Source of the DNA: Lachnospiraceae bacterium
Lineage (GTDB): Bacteria > Bacillota > Clostridia > Lachnospirales > Lachnospiraceae
DNA length: 64,000 bases
Direction of reading: 5' to 3'
Assembly (NCBI GenBank): GCA_024691425.1
Contig: JAILNQ010000123.1
Span: 124,001 to 188,000 of the forward strand
Position numbers and translations under genes: made by a program. The stretch's first letter is position 1, and each line of letters starts with the position of its first letter. The notes beneath the pieces were generated by a model that did not search any database, was not told the DNA's origin, and saw only the letters and a list, made by a program, of their open reading frames with translations. This document shows positions 29,052-39,439 of this stretch, piece by piece.

Positions 29052-29957
29052 TTATGCTCCGGCCTTGAATGAAATGATCCATGGTGCTGGCTCTGCATCC
29101 ACGTTATGCCTGCTAGTGACTTTCGATACACTTACCTGTATGATCTCAGGATCGGAAATGCAGATGCTCTTGCACTTCTCGATCATTGAAGCCGCAAGCA
29201 CGAAGTCGAGAGTGTAGATGACGAATTCCATGTTCGGGTTCAGCTTCAAAAGGCACGATATCTCCTGCTCCATTGATGCGCTCGCAACGAGCATCGTGAC
29301 GTCGGGAACAGGAAGTCCCTTCATAGTTTCATCATCGATATGATCGATGATCGTAACATTATTTAATCCGAACTGCTCAACGTTCTCCTCGAGCGCGTTT
29401 CTGTCATTCCCGTTATATTCGACAGCTATTATCGTGCCTTCTCCGTTTAATATTCCGGCTTCGACGACGATCGACTCCGCCGAGATAGCGCATATATTCT
29501 TGCCTTCTTCTATCTGCATCTTCGACAGGATGATCGCGCGGATCTCGCTGCCGACATATTTAACGCTTCCCTTCGCGAGCGAACGGTTGTCTATTCCGAA
29601 CCGCATCGTTGCTCTTGCGTTCGGATTCAGGATTATCATTCCCGCAGAGGCATTGATCCCTCTGTCTATCATGAAGCTGACATCATCTTCCTTTATCGGT
29701 CCGGTCGGCTCGCTTCCTTCATTATATATGACTTTGCAGTCACCGAGCCCCGCATTGTACATTCTGTAAAATATGTCCGGATGACCTGCCTCAGTGAATA
29801 CGAGCACGCATCTGTGAGCCTCGCATGTAGGTATGAGGTTCTTGTTCTTCTTCGTGATATCAAGTATCTTCACATGCTCGAGATCGATGTCCGTATTATC
29901 CGAAAAATACTGGAGCCACGAAATTATGCTCTTATTGTTGAACAGCGCGTTTTCCAT
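29052..29957 (-). CDS. Degenerate CobL/CbiE-CbiT-like (precorrin methylase-related) protein
   Basis: AGLGDCKVIYNEGSEPTGPIKEDDVSFMI (CbiE-like tail) and VKYVGSEIRAIILSKMQIEEGKNICAISAESIVVEAG...ENVEQFGLNNVTIIDH (CbiT-like with lost glycine motif). Confidence 0.6.
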   Translation of the reverse strand: MENALFNNKSIISWLQYFSDNTDIDLEHVKILDITKKNKNLIPTCEAHRCVLVFTEAGHPDIFYRMYNAGLGDCKVIYNEGSEPTGPIKEDDVSFMIDRGINASAGMIILNPNARATMRFGIDNRSLAKGSVKYVGSEIRAIILSKMQIEEGKNICAISAESIVVEAGILNGEGTIIAVEYNGNDRNALEENVEQFGLNNVTIIDHIDDETMKGLPVPDVTMLVASASMEQEISCLLKLNPNMEFVIYTLDFVLAASMIEKCKSICISDPEIIQVSVSKVTSRHNVDAEPAPWIISFKAGA

Positions 29958-29987
29958 GAAATACCCTCCTTCTTGATTGAACATCCT

Positions 29988-30929
29988 TTAGCGTCCGCAT
30001 CTGTAGACTATGTCATCCCATCTCTTATCAACTTCGGCCTGGAACGCCTCGATGAGATGCTCGTTTCCCGGTGCGAAAAGATGCTTGAATCTACCCTGCT
30101 CTCTTAAGAAATCTTCGATCGGAAGTTTCTTTTTCGGCTCATAGGTCAACCTCCAGCTTCCGTGGTCAACCTCAAACATAGGCCAGTAGCACGTATCGAT
30201 CGCAAGCTGGCAAATCTTCATGACATCCGCAGTCTCATATCTCCATCCTCTCGGGCAGGGCGCGAGCATATTCAGAAATGCCGGACCTTCCGTATAGATG
30301 GCCTTTTCTGATTTTATGTGTATATCCTTGAAATCCTTCGTGAAAGTCGTCTGCGCAACGTACGGAACATGATGCTCTGCGATTATCGCGGAGAGATCTT
30401 TTCTCGTCTGGATCTTGCCGTTGCTTTCCTTTCCGACCGGCGTCGTGGTCGTGTCGGCAAACTGCGGCGTAGCTGATGATCTCTGAATTCCGGTATTCAT
30501 GTAGGCGCCATTGTCATAGCATACATAGACCATGTCATGTCCGCGTTCCATAGCTCCGGAAAGCGACTGGAATCCGATGTCGTACGTTCCGCCGTCTCCG
30601 CCGAAGGTTATGAACTTGAAGTTCTCTTCCTCGGGAAGCTTTCCCTTTTTCTTCAGCGCACGGTAAGCGGTTTCAACACCTGAAAGAGTTGCCCCTGCAT
30701 TTTCGAACGCATTGTGTATGTAGCTGTCATACCATGCCGTATACGGATACATGAAGGAAGATACCTCAAGACATCCCGTAGCATTTCCGATGACGGCACG
30801 GTCGCCTTCATGCAGAGCACGGAGCACCGCTCTTATTCCTATAGTGGCCCCGCAGCCGGCGCACATCCTGTGTCCGCTCGCCAGCCTCTCCGGCCTGCTC
30901 ATTACTTCTTTGAGATTATATCCTGCCAT
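29988..30929 (-). CDS. 2-oxoacid:ferredoxin oxidoreductase, beta subunit (TPP-binding)
   Basis: CAGCGATIGIRAVLRAL, TFGGDGGTYDIGFQSLSGAMERG, YDNGAYMNTGIQRSSATP. Confidence 0.92.
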   Translation of the reverse strand: MAGYNLKEVMSRPERLASGHRMCAGCGATIGIRAVLRALHEGDRAVIGNATGCLEVSSFMYPYTAWYDSYIHNAFENAGATLSGVETAYRALKKKGKLPEEENFKFITFGGDGGTYDIGFQSLSGAMERGHDMVYVCYDNGAYMNTGIQRSSATPQFADTTTTPVGKESNGKIQTRKDLSAIIAEHHVPYVAQTTFTKDFKDIHIKSEKAIYTEGPAFLNMLAPCPRGWRYETADVMKICQLAIDTCYWPMFEVDHGSWRLTYEPKKKLPIEDFLREQGRFKHLFAPGNEHLIEAFQAEVDKRWDDIVYRCGR

Positions 30930-30930
30930 G

Positions 30931-32121
30931 TCACTGTCCCTTCCTTGTACGCAGTCCTACATATCTGTGCTGTGCGAATTTTTTGCCCTCTGCAGCTTCG
31001 GAAAGCTCCTTGAATATGCCGCACGCCGTCTCAACCGTAAAATCGCGCCCGGCAAGACCGTACACATAGCTTACCGCTTCAACTTCTGCTCTGTTCATGT
31101 AAAGAGCCGCCGTAACCTCACTCGCAAGCGGTCCCCCGTGTCCGTTATAGCTTTCGCATCTGTCCATGATCGCTACTGCCTTGCAATTTTTCAGTGCCTC
31201 GGCGATCTCTTCCGCGGGGAAAGGCCTGAACACACGGAGCTTCAGCACGCCGGCTTTCATTCCGTTATCCCTCAGCTCATCAACGGCGGTTTTCGCAGTT
31301 CCCGCGGCCGACCCTATGATCAGCATTATATAATCCGCATCTTCCGTTCTGTACTGTTCGAACAGTTCGAATCCGCGGCCGAACTTTTCTTTGAACTTCG
31401 CTGCAACTTCCCTGATAACTTCCTTTGACCTTATCATCGCCTGTTCCTGGTTGTATTTGGCTTCCATGGAATAAGCAGAAATTGCATATGGTCCGACTGC
31501 AACAGGCTTTCCGGGATTGAGCAGGAACTCCTCGGGATGATATTCTCCGACAAATTCCTTTACATCCGCATCTTCCTCGAGCAGTATGTTCTCTACCGCA
31601 TGGCTCGTAATGAAACCGTCCTGACAGACCATGACAGGAAGATGTACCCTGCTGTCCTCAGCAATAGGAAACGCCTGAATGAAATTATCATAGGCTTCCT
31701 GATTGTTCTCAGCGTATATCTGTATCCACCCGGTATCCCTTGCTCCCATCGAATCCGAGTGGTCGCAGTTGATGTTTATAGGTCCGGATAGAGTTCTGTT
31801 TACAAGCGCTAATACGAGCGGAAGACGGTTCGATGCCGCAACCAATAGCTCCTCCCACATGAATGCAAGTCCGCACGAAGAAGTTGCAGTCATGCTTCTT
31901 GCGCCCGCTGCTTCTGCGCCTACTGTTGCGCTCATCGATGAATGCTCCGACTCAACGGGAATGAACTCAGTATCCATCTCGCCGTTAGCTATATAAGAAG
32001 AAACCATCTGGGGTATCTCCGTTGAAGGCGTTATAGGAAATGCAGGCATTACATCAGGATTCACCTGACGTATCGCATAGGCAACTGCCTCGTTTCCTGA
32101 CATACGGTCTTTCTTTGACAT
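30931..32121 (-). CDS. 2-oxoacid:ferredoxin oxidoreductase, alpha subunit
   Basis: MSGNEAVAYAIRQVNPDVMPAFPITPSTEIPQ, VESEHSSMSATVGAEAAGARSMTATSS; start refined to MSKKDRM. Confidence 0.92.
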   Translation of the reverse strand: MSKKDRMSGNEAVAYAIRQVNPDVMPAFPITPSTEIPQMVSSYIANGEMDTEFIPVESEHSSMSATVGAEAAGARSMTATSSCGLAFMWEELLVAASNRLPLVLALVNRTLSGPININCDHSDSMGARDTGWIQIYAENNQEAYDNFIQAFPIAEDSRVHLPVMVCQDGFITSHAVENILLEEDADVKEFVGEYHPEEFLLNPGKPVAVGPYAISAYSMEAKYNQEQAMIRSKEVIREVAAKFKEKFGRGFELFEQYRTEDADYIMLIIGSAAGTAKTAVDELRDNGMKAGVLKLRVFRPFPAEEIAEALKNCKAVAIMDRCESYNGHGGPLASEVTAALYMNRAEVEAVSYVYGLAGRDFTVETACGIFKELSEAAEGKKFAQHRYVGLRTRKGQ

Positions 32122-32426
32122 CACATACCTCCCTGCTTCATGGTTATCGCTCCGAACGGGCAGGCTTTCTCGCATATCCCGCATCCCTTGCAGTGATCCA
32201 TGTCAAAATCGTCGCGCTTGCCGTCTTTTACCGGAATGCATCCGTCAGGACAGACCGGTGTGCACAGAAGGCACTGCTTGCATTTTACGGAATCAAATAC
32301 AGGTGTAGCTGTCCTCCACTCACCTGTCTTAAAATCTGCTGATGTGCCTCCGGCGAAAATCATGAGGCCTTCTGTAAGGTCTTCACATGGAGACTGTTCA
32401 TTGATATTGCTTATATCGGTTCTCAT
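32121..32426 (-). CDS. 2-oxoacid:ferredoxin oxidoreductase, delta subunit (2x4Fe-4S)
   Basis: CKQCLLCTPVCPDGC and CKGCGICEKACPFGAI motifs. Confidence 0.92.
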   Translation of the reverse strand: MRTDISNINEQSPCEDLTEGLMIFAGGTSADFKTGEWRTATPVFDSVKCKQCLLCTPVCPDGCIPVKDGKRDDFDMDHCKGCGICEKACPFGAITMKQGGM

Positions 32427-32431
32427 TCCGC

Positions 32432-33034
32432 CTACCTTTCCGAAGCCGCGCTGAGCTGGTCTTCAAGTGCATCGAATGTCATCGTCAGAGCTTTCATGTT
32501 ACCGTCGATGACCTCGGGCTTCTTTGCGAATTTGTGTTCATATGAAGCTCTCATCTCTTTTATGAATGATTCCTTGTCCATGACTGATGAGACCGCAACA
32601 GCTGCCGCAAGCATCGGCGAGTTCGGAAAATACTTCCCGAGAGCTTCTACCGATATCGTACGCGCATCCACTGTATATACACGTCCTTCATAACCGTTCA
32701 GAAACTGTCTTACTTCATCTGCCGTCTTATCCGTATTCACGATGATAGCACCTTCCGTCTTAAGACCTGCAGTCACATCAACGGATGCTAAGAGCGACTC
32801 ATCTACAACTATAACGAGATCGGGATTGTATATATTGGAATGAACCCGTATCTCCTTATCACTTATCCTGTTGAACGCGGTTATCGGCGCACCCATCCGT
32901 TCAGGGCCGTACTCGGGAAAACCCTGTACATATGCACCTGTCTTGAAACAGACGTCGGCAAGCAGCAGCGCCGCCGTTTTAGCACCCTGTCCTCCGCGTC
33001 CATGCCATCTGATCTCAATGCTTTTGCTGCTCAT
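32432..33034 (-). CDS. 2-oxoacid:ferredoxin oxidoreductase, gamma subunit
   Basis: IEIRWHGRGGQGAKTAALLLADV...GFPEYGPERMGAPITAFNRIS. Confidence 0.93.
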   Translation of the reverse strand: MSSKSIEIRWHGRGGQGAKTAALLLADVCFKTGAYVQGFPEYGPERMGAPITAFNRISDKEIRVHSNIYNPDLVIVVDESLLASVDVTAGLKTEGAIIVNTDKTADEVRQFLNGYEGRVYTVDARTISVEALGKYFPNSPMLAAAVAVSSVMDKESFIKEMRASYEHKFAKKPEVIDGNMKALTMTFDALEDQLSAASER

Positions 33035-33117
33035 CTCATTTCCTTCCAAATAATACAGATTCTGTTATGAACTTTGATAACGACCTTACCATCATATCAC
33101 AAAGCAACAGGAATCGC

Positions 33118-35469
33118 TCACTTTTTTTCCGCAAAATACAGTCTTGAGGAGAAATCCGGGAACACTCTTGTTCTGCTGTTGAAGCCCGTAGATGAAAACG
33201 CGGGCAGAAGATGCACCCCTGCTTCAGAAAGGACATCCCCATACACTGTATAATCTTCCTGCTCCCCGTCAAGTTTCACGAACTTTGATACAAGATCATG
33301 AACGGCAGATCCGTTCTTCACATGCACAGGCGCTATCATGTTTATGAGGTCTCCGAACATTCTGACATCAAGTTTGAACGGCCTGTTGTAGAACCTGTAT
33401 AAAGCATCTTTCTCGAGTCCGTGCATTTTTATTGTTCCGCTCTGATCATTCGGTACGGACAGTTTTCTATAGTACAGGGCAACGCCTCTAGACCGGTCGG
33501 CCGATACGGCATTGAACGAGGCGGTATTGCCGTCATAAATATTCTCACCCCTGTAAAATCTTCCCATCTGAAATACGCTGCGCCATTTCTTGTACAGGCT
33601 TATCTGCTCCCTTATCGCCTCAAGCGTTCCCGTATCGAGATCGCACAGGTTGCATTCATAACCGAGAGCTCCGAACGCCGCGACATCGAATCTCGTCTCA
33701 AGCGGCGTAACACGGAGCGTCTGATGATTCGGTACCGATGAAACATGCGCGCCCACCGTCCTTAGCGGATATCCGTAACTGTATCCGGTCTGTATCGCAA
33801 CCCTTTCTGACGCATCCGTATCATCACTTCCCCACATCTGGGAAAAATAGCACAGCATACCGAGATCAGATCTGTTTCCTCCCGATGCGCATCCTTCAAA
33901 AAGAATGTCCGGAAATCTCTTCGTGAGCTTATCGAGTATCCCGTACAGTCCCATGATGTACCTGTGAGCCGTCTCGCCCTGCTGCGAAGGAGCCAGAGAA
34001 GGAGCATATACATCGCTCATCGTCCTGTTCATGTCCCACTTGACGTAATCTATGTTTCCGGTTTCAAACAGGTCTGTCAGCGTATTTTCCAGATAAGTGC
34101 ACACTTCCGGATTCGCAAGGTCGAGTATCATCTGATTCCGCCCCGGTGAATGCGGCTTTTCCGGTACCTTCATCGCCCAGTCAGGATGCGCCCTGTAAAG
34201 ATCGCTGTCTTCGCTGATCATTTCCGGTTCAACCCAGATCCCGAATCCGATCCCGAGATCATGTATCTTTTTTGACAGGCCTTTTACCCCGCCCGGAAGC
34301 TTCCTCTTATTCGGATACCAGTCACCGAGGGACGATCTGTCATCATTTCTTTTCCCGAACCATCCGTCATCCATAACGAGAAGCTCAATGCCGACCGACT
34401 TCGCTTTTCTCGCCATCCGAAGGAGCTTGAACTCCGTGATGTCAAAATACGCCGCTTCCCAGCTGTTGAGAAGGACAGGCCTTTCCATATTTGCCCATTC
34501 TCCCCGGAGTATATGGTCCGAAACGAATCTGTGCATGTTATATGACATGCCGTTGAATCCTTCATCCGAAAACGTGAACACTGCTTCGGGCGCTTCAAAT
34601 TCGCTGCCCGGCTCGAGACAGAATTCAAACCCTTTAGGGTTGATCCCGCTCAAGAATCTGAGTTTTCCGAATTCACTGACCTCGGCGATCTCCGTATGAT
34701 TGCCGCTATATATCAGATTAAAACCGTAAGCTCTGCCTGAATTCTCGCTCGTGCTTTTTTCGCTGAACATGACAAACGGATTCGCAGTTGACGAAGATGC
34801 ACCGACGCACGAATCATTGACGATCCTTCCTCTTTTCAGCTCATGGTCGACCCTTCCCATCTCCCTTATCCATGCACCGTTGAATGTCGTAAAAATCATG
34901 TCTTTTCTGTCAGTATCGATCTGCATGGACATGAAGCGGAGGATCCTCGCGCTGTCTTTTCCTCTGTTGATAAGCTTTGCAGACCTGGTTATGACATCGC
35001 ACTTTTCGAACACATAATATGACAGCTCAACAGCAAGATCATACTGCCTGTCGGCAAGCGTTATTATGAGAGCGCTGCATTCTCCGCCTTTGTCATAGGA
35101 TGAAGGAAGAGTGCTGAGCGGTATTTTTCCGTTTATGATCTTCGCACTCTCGAACACGAAATCGGAAGTCCTGCTTCCGTCCGCATGAACAACCTCAATG
35201 AAAGGTTCACGGTTGTCACTTTTTCCGTTCGCAGAAAACTCGAGTCTTATATCATTCAGCGTAAATGATGAGTTCTCCTCGTTATAAACGTTATTGTTCC
35301 CCGGAACGAACTCATGCTTCTCGATCAGCGCTTCTATCGTTTTACTGTCTTCAAGCCTTATCCTCCTGCCGTAGTAAAGATGCTCCAGATATCCGATATC
35401 TATCACGGTAAACACATATGCCGTATTATCAGTCTCCAATATGAATGCATTGTCAATCTGTCTTATCAT
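33118..35469 (-). CDS. Alpha-galactosidase, GH36
   Basis: LLVMDDGWFGKRNDDRSSLGDWYPN, YVKWDMNRTMSDVY, FEGCASGGNRSDLGML, WGSDDTDASERVAIQTG. Confidence 0.95.
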   Translation of the reverse strand: MIRQIDNAFILETDNTAYVFTVIDIGYLEHLYYGRRIRLEDSKTIEALIEKHEFVPGNNNVYNEENSSFTLNDIRLEFSANGKSDNREPFIEVVHADGSRTSDFVFESAKIINGKIPLSTLPSSYDKGGECSALIITLADRQYDLAVELSYYVFEKCDVITRSAKLINRGKDSARILRFMSMQIDTDRKDMIFTTFNGAWIREMGRVDHELKRGRIVNDSCVGASSSTANPFVMFSEKSTSENSGRAYGFNLIYSGNHTEIAEVSEFGKLRFLSGINPKGFEFCLEPGSEFEAPEAVFTFSDEGFNGMSYNMHRFVSDHILRGEWANMERPVLLNSWEAAYFDITEFKLLRMARKAKSVGIELLVMDDGWFGKRNDDRSSLGDWYPNKRKLPGGVKGLSKKIHDLGIGFGIWVEPEMISEDSDLYRAHPDWAMKVPEKPHSPGRNQMILDLANPEVCTYLENTLTDLFETGNIDYVKWDMNRTMSDVYAPSLAPSQQGETAHRYIMGLYGILDKLTKRFPDILFEGCASGGNRSDLGMLCYFSQMWGSDDTDASERVAIQTGYSYGYPLRTVGAHVSSVPNHQTLRVTPLETRFDVAAFGALGYECNLCDLDTGTLEAIREQISLYKKWRSVFQMGRFYRGENIYDGNTASFNAVSADRSRGVALYYRKLSVPNDQSGTIKMHGLEKDALYRFYNRPFKLDVRMFGDLINMIAPVHVKNGSAVHDLVSKFVKLDGEQEDYTVYGDVLSEAGVHLLPAFSSTGFNSRTRVFPDFSSRLYFAEKK

Positions 35470-35487
35470 TTCCGAACACCTTTCTCA

Positions 35488-36873
35488 TCATCCCTTTTTC
35501 AGCTGCTGAGTTATCTCAGCCATCTTTGCTTCATTGAGAATGAACTTCCTTCTGAAATATATTATCGCAGCAAAGAGCCCGATCACAGGGATCACGGTCA
35601 TGGTCATACGCAGACCTAACCGTGCCGCCGCATCTGTCGAAAGTGAAAAATCAATGCTCTTTTCCGCCTCGGTTATCTCCTCGCTTTTCAGATTGTTTAT
35701 CGACAAGCAGATCGATGCAATAAAAGCGGCAATACCTGATGCCAGCTTTACAACAAATGTCTGCATTGAAAAGATGACCGACTCATCCCTCCTTTTGTTC
35801 TTCAACTCGCCGTAATCAACACTGTTGGCAAGAAATACCGTTGTCAGGACCTGTAACACACCGTTTGCCGCAAATATGAAAAATCCGGGAACAAACAGGA
35901 TGAACACGCTCTTCATTGAAGTAAAGGTTATCCCGAAAAGACACGCATATCCGATAACCGCGCTGGCGATACAGATATAGAATATCTTGACGTTCTCCGT
36001 TATCTTTCTCAGAAGCGGATAGAATATCATCATGGACAGTATCTGGATCGCTCCACCGAACATGTTGAAATACGTATAGCTCTCATACCAACCGACACCG
36101 CCGAAATCATATTTGAAGAAATAGATGACCAGATTTGATGTTATATAAACGGAACAGTTGATCAGGACGATAGCCACTACCGCCGTCATTGCCTGATCAT
36201 TTCCGACAAGCGCCGAAAACATCTGCTTAACCGATGCGGTCTCCATGTTGACCGTGGATTTTTCTTTTATGTTAATACATGTAATGGAGACGAAAAATAT
36301 GAACAGGACCGCCACAATAAGGGAAAACCACATGAATCCGATGCGCTCATCTGATCCTCCGAGCCAGTGAACCGCCATCATGGTGATGACCGTGACGATC
36401 GCAGAACCGACACCCGCACAGCTCCTGCCGAGCGTGGACATGCCTTCCCTCTCTTTACCTGATTCAGTGAACGCAGGTATCATCGACCAGTACGGTATGT
36501 CCATCATCGTATATGTTATTCCCCACAATATGTACGATATAGCGGCATATGCGACCATTCCCTTTCCGTCAATGGAGGGCGGTGCGGCGAACATTGCAAA
36601 CAGCACGGCCGCATTTGTGACTGTACCTATCATGAGCCATGGTCTGAACTTCCCCCAGCGGGTCTTTGTTTTGGCCACTACAATGCCCATTATCGGATCG
36701 TTGAAGGCATCAAATATGCGGGCAGCCAGAAGTATAAAACCCATGGCGATCGCAGAAACGCCGAGGATGTCCTGATAGTAGTACAGGATATAGCTCGCCG
36801 AGAGCATGTATACCATATCTTTTCCGACGGCGCCGAGTCCGTACGAGACTTTCTCTTTTAATGATAATTTCAT
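35488..36873 (-). CDS. GPH-family (MelB-like) glycoside:cation symporter
   Basis: KEKVSYGLGAVGKDMVYMLSASYILYYYQDILG, FDAFNDPIMGIVVAKTKTRWGKFRPWL. Confidence 0.92.
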   Translation of the reverse strand: MKLSLKEKVSYGLGAVGKDMVYMLSASYILYYYQDILGVSAIAMGFILLAARIFDAFNDPIMGIVVAKTKTRWGKFRPWLMIGTVTNAAVLFAMFAAPPSIDGKGMVAYAAISYILWGITYTMMDIPYWSMIPAFTESGKEREGMSTLGRSCAGVGSAIVTVITMMAVHWLGGSDERIGFMWFSLIVAVLFIFFVSITCINIKEKSTVNMETASVKQMFSALVGNDQAMTAVVAIVLINCSVYITSNLVIYFFKYDFGGVGWYESYTYFNMFGGAIQILSMMIFYPLLRKITENVKIFYICIASAVIGYACLFGITFTSMKSVFILFVPGFFIFAANGVLQVLTTVFLANSVDYGELKNKRRDESVIFSMQTFVVKLASGIAAFIASICLSINNLKSEEITEAEKSIDFSLSTDAAARLGLRMTMTVIPVIGLFAAIIYFRRKFILNEAKMAEITQQLKKG

Positions 36874-39311
36874 CTTGTACCTCCCTCTCCTGATACCTTG
36901 AACTCAAGTTTTACCGTCTGTCCTCTTCCGTCCGTAATACTCAGTATCCCCTTTCCGGTTCCGTTTGAGCGTACATATGTGCCGCCTGCCCCGCCGGAAA
37001 GCGATAATATGTGAGGTCCTATAATCTCTATCGCGCCCTCTGTCGCAAACTCTACCGGATCGTTGCAGAAGTTCAGTATATTCCCGTTCTCGTCGACTGC
37101 CAGAAGACGAACGAGTGCAACATCATATGTCTTTTTTTCGAAAAGAACTTCCGAGCTCGCCATGGCTTCAATGTGCATCTGTGAAGAAGGTGAGATAACT
37201 GTTTCCTTTACGACCTCACCGTTTTTTACAGCCTCGAACCTGTATATGCTGACTTTCCCGCCCCAGTTCGCAACGTATTTATTGTACAGTTCCACGGCAT
37301 CGCTGATTCTCATGCGATACCTGGCCGCAATGACTGCGGCCTTAGCCATGAACGCTGGCGAAAGCCGGTACATGCCATGCTCCGCAACGGAATTGAGAAG
37401 GCTTTTTATCTCCCTTGCCTTACCGGGCGGCATGCCTTCATGCACAGTAAGAGCATCTCCGACATAGTCATCTATTTTAACAGGTCCATGGATAAGTCCG
37501 CTGAAAGATGAGTTCTTTACATCGTATTCCTTTATAAGTTCATCATTCTTGTACATCCTGACGCTATCTGCGTTTGATATTATATAAACCTCTCCTGTGT
37601 TCCCGCCCGGATGCTCTCCTATGTTCATCGCCGAGGATATCTCAAGGACCGGGGTCCGGTCCTGCTGCGCAGCGTATACATATGCGGCAAGCTTCGGATT
37701 CCTGAACATATCGCACACTCCGTGATAGCATATCCTGTCTCCGCTTCCGAAATCCTTGTGAGTATTGTAATCGAACATGCACCATCCGAATGAGCCTGTT
37801 ATCTCCGGATCCCTTGCAGCAGAATCCAGCACCCTGGCATGACGAAGCATATGCTCGAGCCTGTGGTCTTCACTGTCGAAAGCCTTTGTCGGGAACATAT
37901 GGCCGTTATACTCCGTGATCAGATAAGGCTTGCCGGAATCCGATGTCACCGAATTCTTCTTCGCCGTTCCGGCATTTTCGCCGTAATGGCTGAAATCGTT
38001 GAATGTATAAACATCCTCCTGAAAGATCCCTTTTCTGTAGCATCTGACGCCTCCGGTCTGCCTGTCGGGATCCTCTGCATGTGCTAATGCATTCGTTCTC
38101 GCATAGAATTCCTCGTCATCGACCGATTCGTTGATCCTGACTCCCCAGAGGATGATCGAAGGATGATTGATGTTCTGACGTATCATGTCCTTGACATTGT
38201 CAACCGCCTTATCCTTCCATTCTTCACCTCCGATATGCTGCCAACCTGGTATTTCTGTGAACACTAAAAGCCCGATCTCATCGCATCTGTCAATGAAGCT
38301 CTGGGCCTGGGGATAATGCGAGGTCCTGACTGCATTCACTCCGAGCTCATTCTTTAAGATGTCGGCGTCGAGTTTCTGCATGGAATCAGGCATGGCATAT
38401 CCGACATAAGCATATGACTGATGCCTGTTGAGTCCTCTTATCTTGAGTTTCCTTCCGTTTAAGAAAAATCCGTTCGCCCGAAAAACTGCCTTCCTGAAGC
38501 CGAACGTGTCGATCCGCTCATCGGCTGTACCTTTCGAACTGTCCGCAAGAACCGTAACAAGCTCGTAAAGCGCAGGATTTTCGACATCCCACAGTTCCAC
38601 GTCATCGATCCTTACGGCGATTTCCGTGTATCCTTCCGTAACTTCTGTCCGGTCGCTGCCTAACTTCTCTTCCGAGCCTTTCCGCCTGATGTAAGCGGTG
38701 AGCACCTCCCGCCCGCTGCAGCCTTCATTATAGACTTTTGCGATCACCGCGCCCTTGCGGCAGAATCTCTTGCCGTCCTTTTCGAACCTTTCGATCAGCT
38801 TGGTGCTTATCACCGTCCGCGAAATGTATGCCCGGGGTTTTACCTCTATATATACATCTCTGTATATGCCGCCGTAAGTCATGTAATCGATCGCGAATCC
38901 GAAAGGCGGCTGATCGAGAGTTTCATTGCTGTCAACTCGAACGGCAATGACATTATCATGACCGTACTCAAGATCAACGCTTATATCAACTGTAAATGCC
39001 GTGTAGCCGCAATGATGCGTGTATGATTTTCTGCCATTGACATAGACTGTCGCCTCATGAGCAACACCTTCAAACGTCAGAAGTACCATCTTTTCTTTCC
39101 ATTCTTCCTCGGCGAAAAGATGCCTTCTGTATAAGCTCACCATCTGGTATATGCCTTCATCAAAATAATGAAACGGCGTTTCCTTTACGGTATGAGGTAT
39201 CAGGGCATCGGTCATCTGTCCTTCATCATAATCCGGTAGCGTCTTTTCTTCCGAAAACGTCTCTGAAAACTTCCATCCTCTGTCTATATATATCCTTCCG
39301 GTGTTCATCAT
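36870..39311 (-). CDS. Glycoside hydrolase family 2 (beta-galactosidase-like)
   Basis: NRHQSYAYVGYAMP, NAVRTSHYPQAQSFIDRCDEIGLLVFTEIPGWQ, GVRINES acid/base, LITEYNGHMFPTK nucleophile. Confidence 0.92.
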   Translation of the reverse strand: MMNTGRIYIDRGWKFSETFSEEKTLPDYDEGQMTDALIPHTVKETPFHYFDEGIYQMVSLYRRHLFAEEEWKEKMVLLTFEGVAHEATVYVNGRKSYTHHCGYTAFTVDISVDLEYGHDNVIAVRVDSNETLDQPPFGFAIDYMTYGGIYRDVYIEVKPRAYISRTVISTKLIERFEKDGKRFCRKGAVIAKVYNEGCSGREVLTAYIRRKGSEEKLGSDRTEVTEGYTEIAVRIDDVELWDVENPALYELVTVLADSSKGTADERIDTFGFRKAVFRANGFFLNGRKLKIRGLNRHQSYAYVGYAMPDSMQKLDADILKNELGVNAVRTSHYPQAQSFIDRCDEIGLLVFTEIPGWQHIGGEEWKDKAVDNVKDMIRQNINHPSIILWGVRINESVDDEEFYARTNALAHAEDPDRQTGGVRCYRKGIFQEDVYTFNDFSHYGENAGTAKKNSVTSDSGKPYLITEYNGHMFPTKAFDSEDHRLEHMLRHARVLDSAARDPEITGSFGWCMFDYNTHKDFGSGDRICYHGVCDMFRNPKLAAYVYAAQQDRTPVLEISSAMNIGEHPGGNTGEVYIISNADSVRMYKNDELIKEYDVKNSSFSGLIHGPVKIDDYVGDALTVHEGMPPGKAREIKSLLNSVAEHGMYRLSPAFMAKAAVIAARYRMRISDAVELYNKYVANWGGKVSIYRFEAVKNGEVVKETVISPSSQMHIEAMASSEVLFEKKTYDVALVRLLAVDENGNILNFCNDPVEFATEGAIEIIGPHILSLSGGAGGTYVRSNGTGKGILSITDGRGQTVKLEFKVSGEGGTR

Positions 39312-39364
39312 GATTCCTCCGATTATTCTTGCGCGTATATGTCTTTTGTGTATATTATGGTAAG

Positions 39365-39382
39365 GTCAGAATGCATTCTGAC
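39365..39382. promoter_or_regulatory. Perfect 18-bp palindrome GTCAGAATGCATTCTGAC (candidate operator)
   Basis: In the divergent GH2/galK intergenic region; second IR CCATATT-ATCAG-AATATGG at 39390-39408. Confidence 0.6.
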
Positions 39383-39439
39383 TACGAGTCCATATTATCA
39401 GAATATGGTCATTCACTCAATAAAGAACGGAGGCACAAA

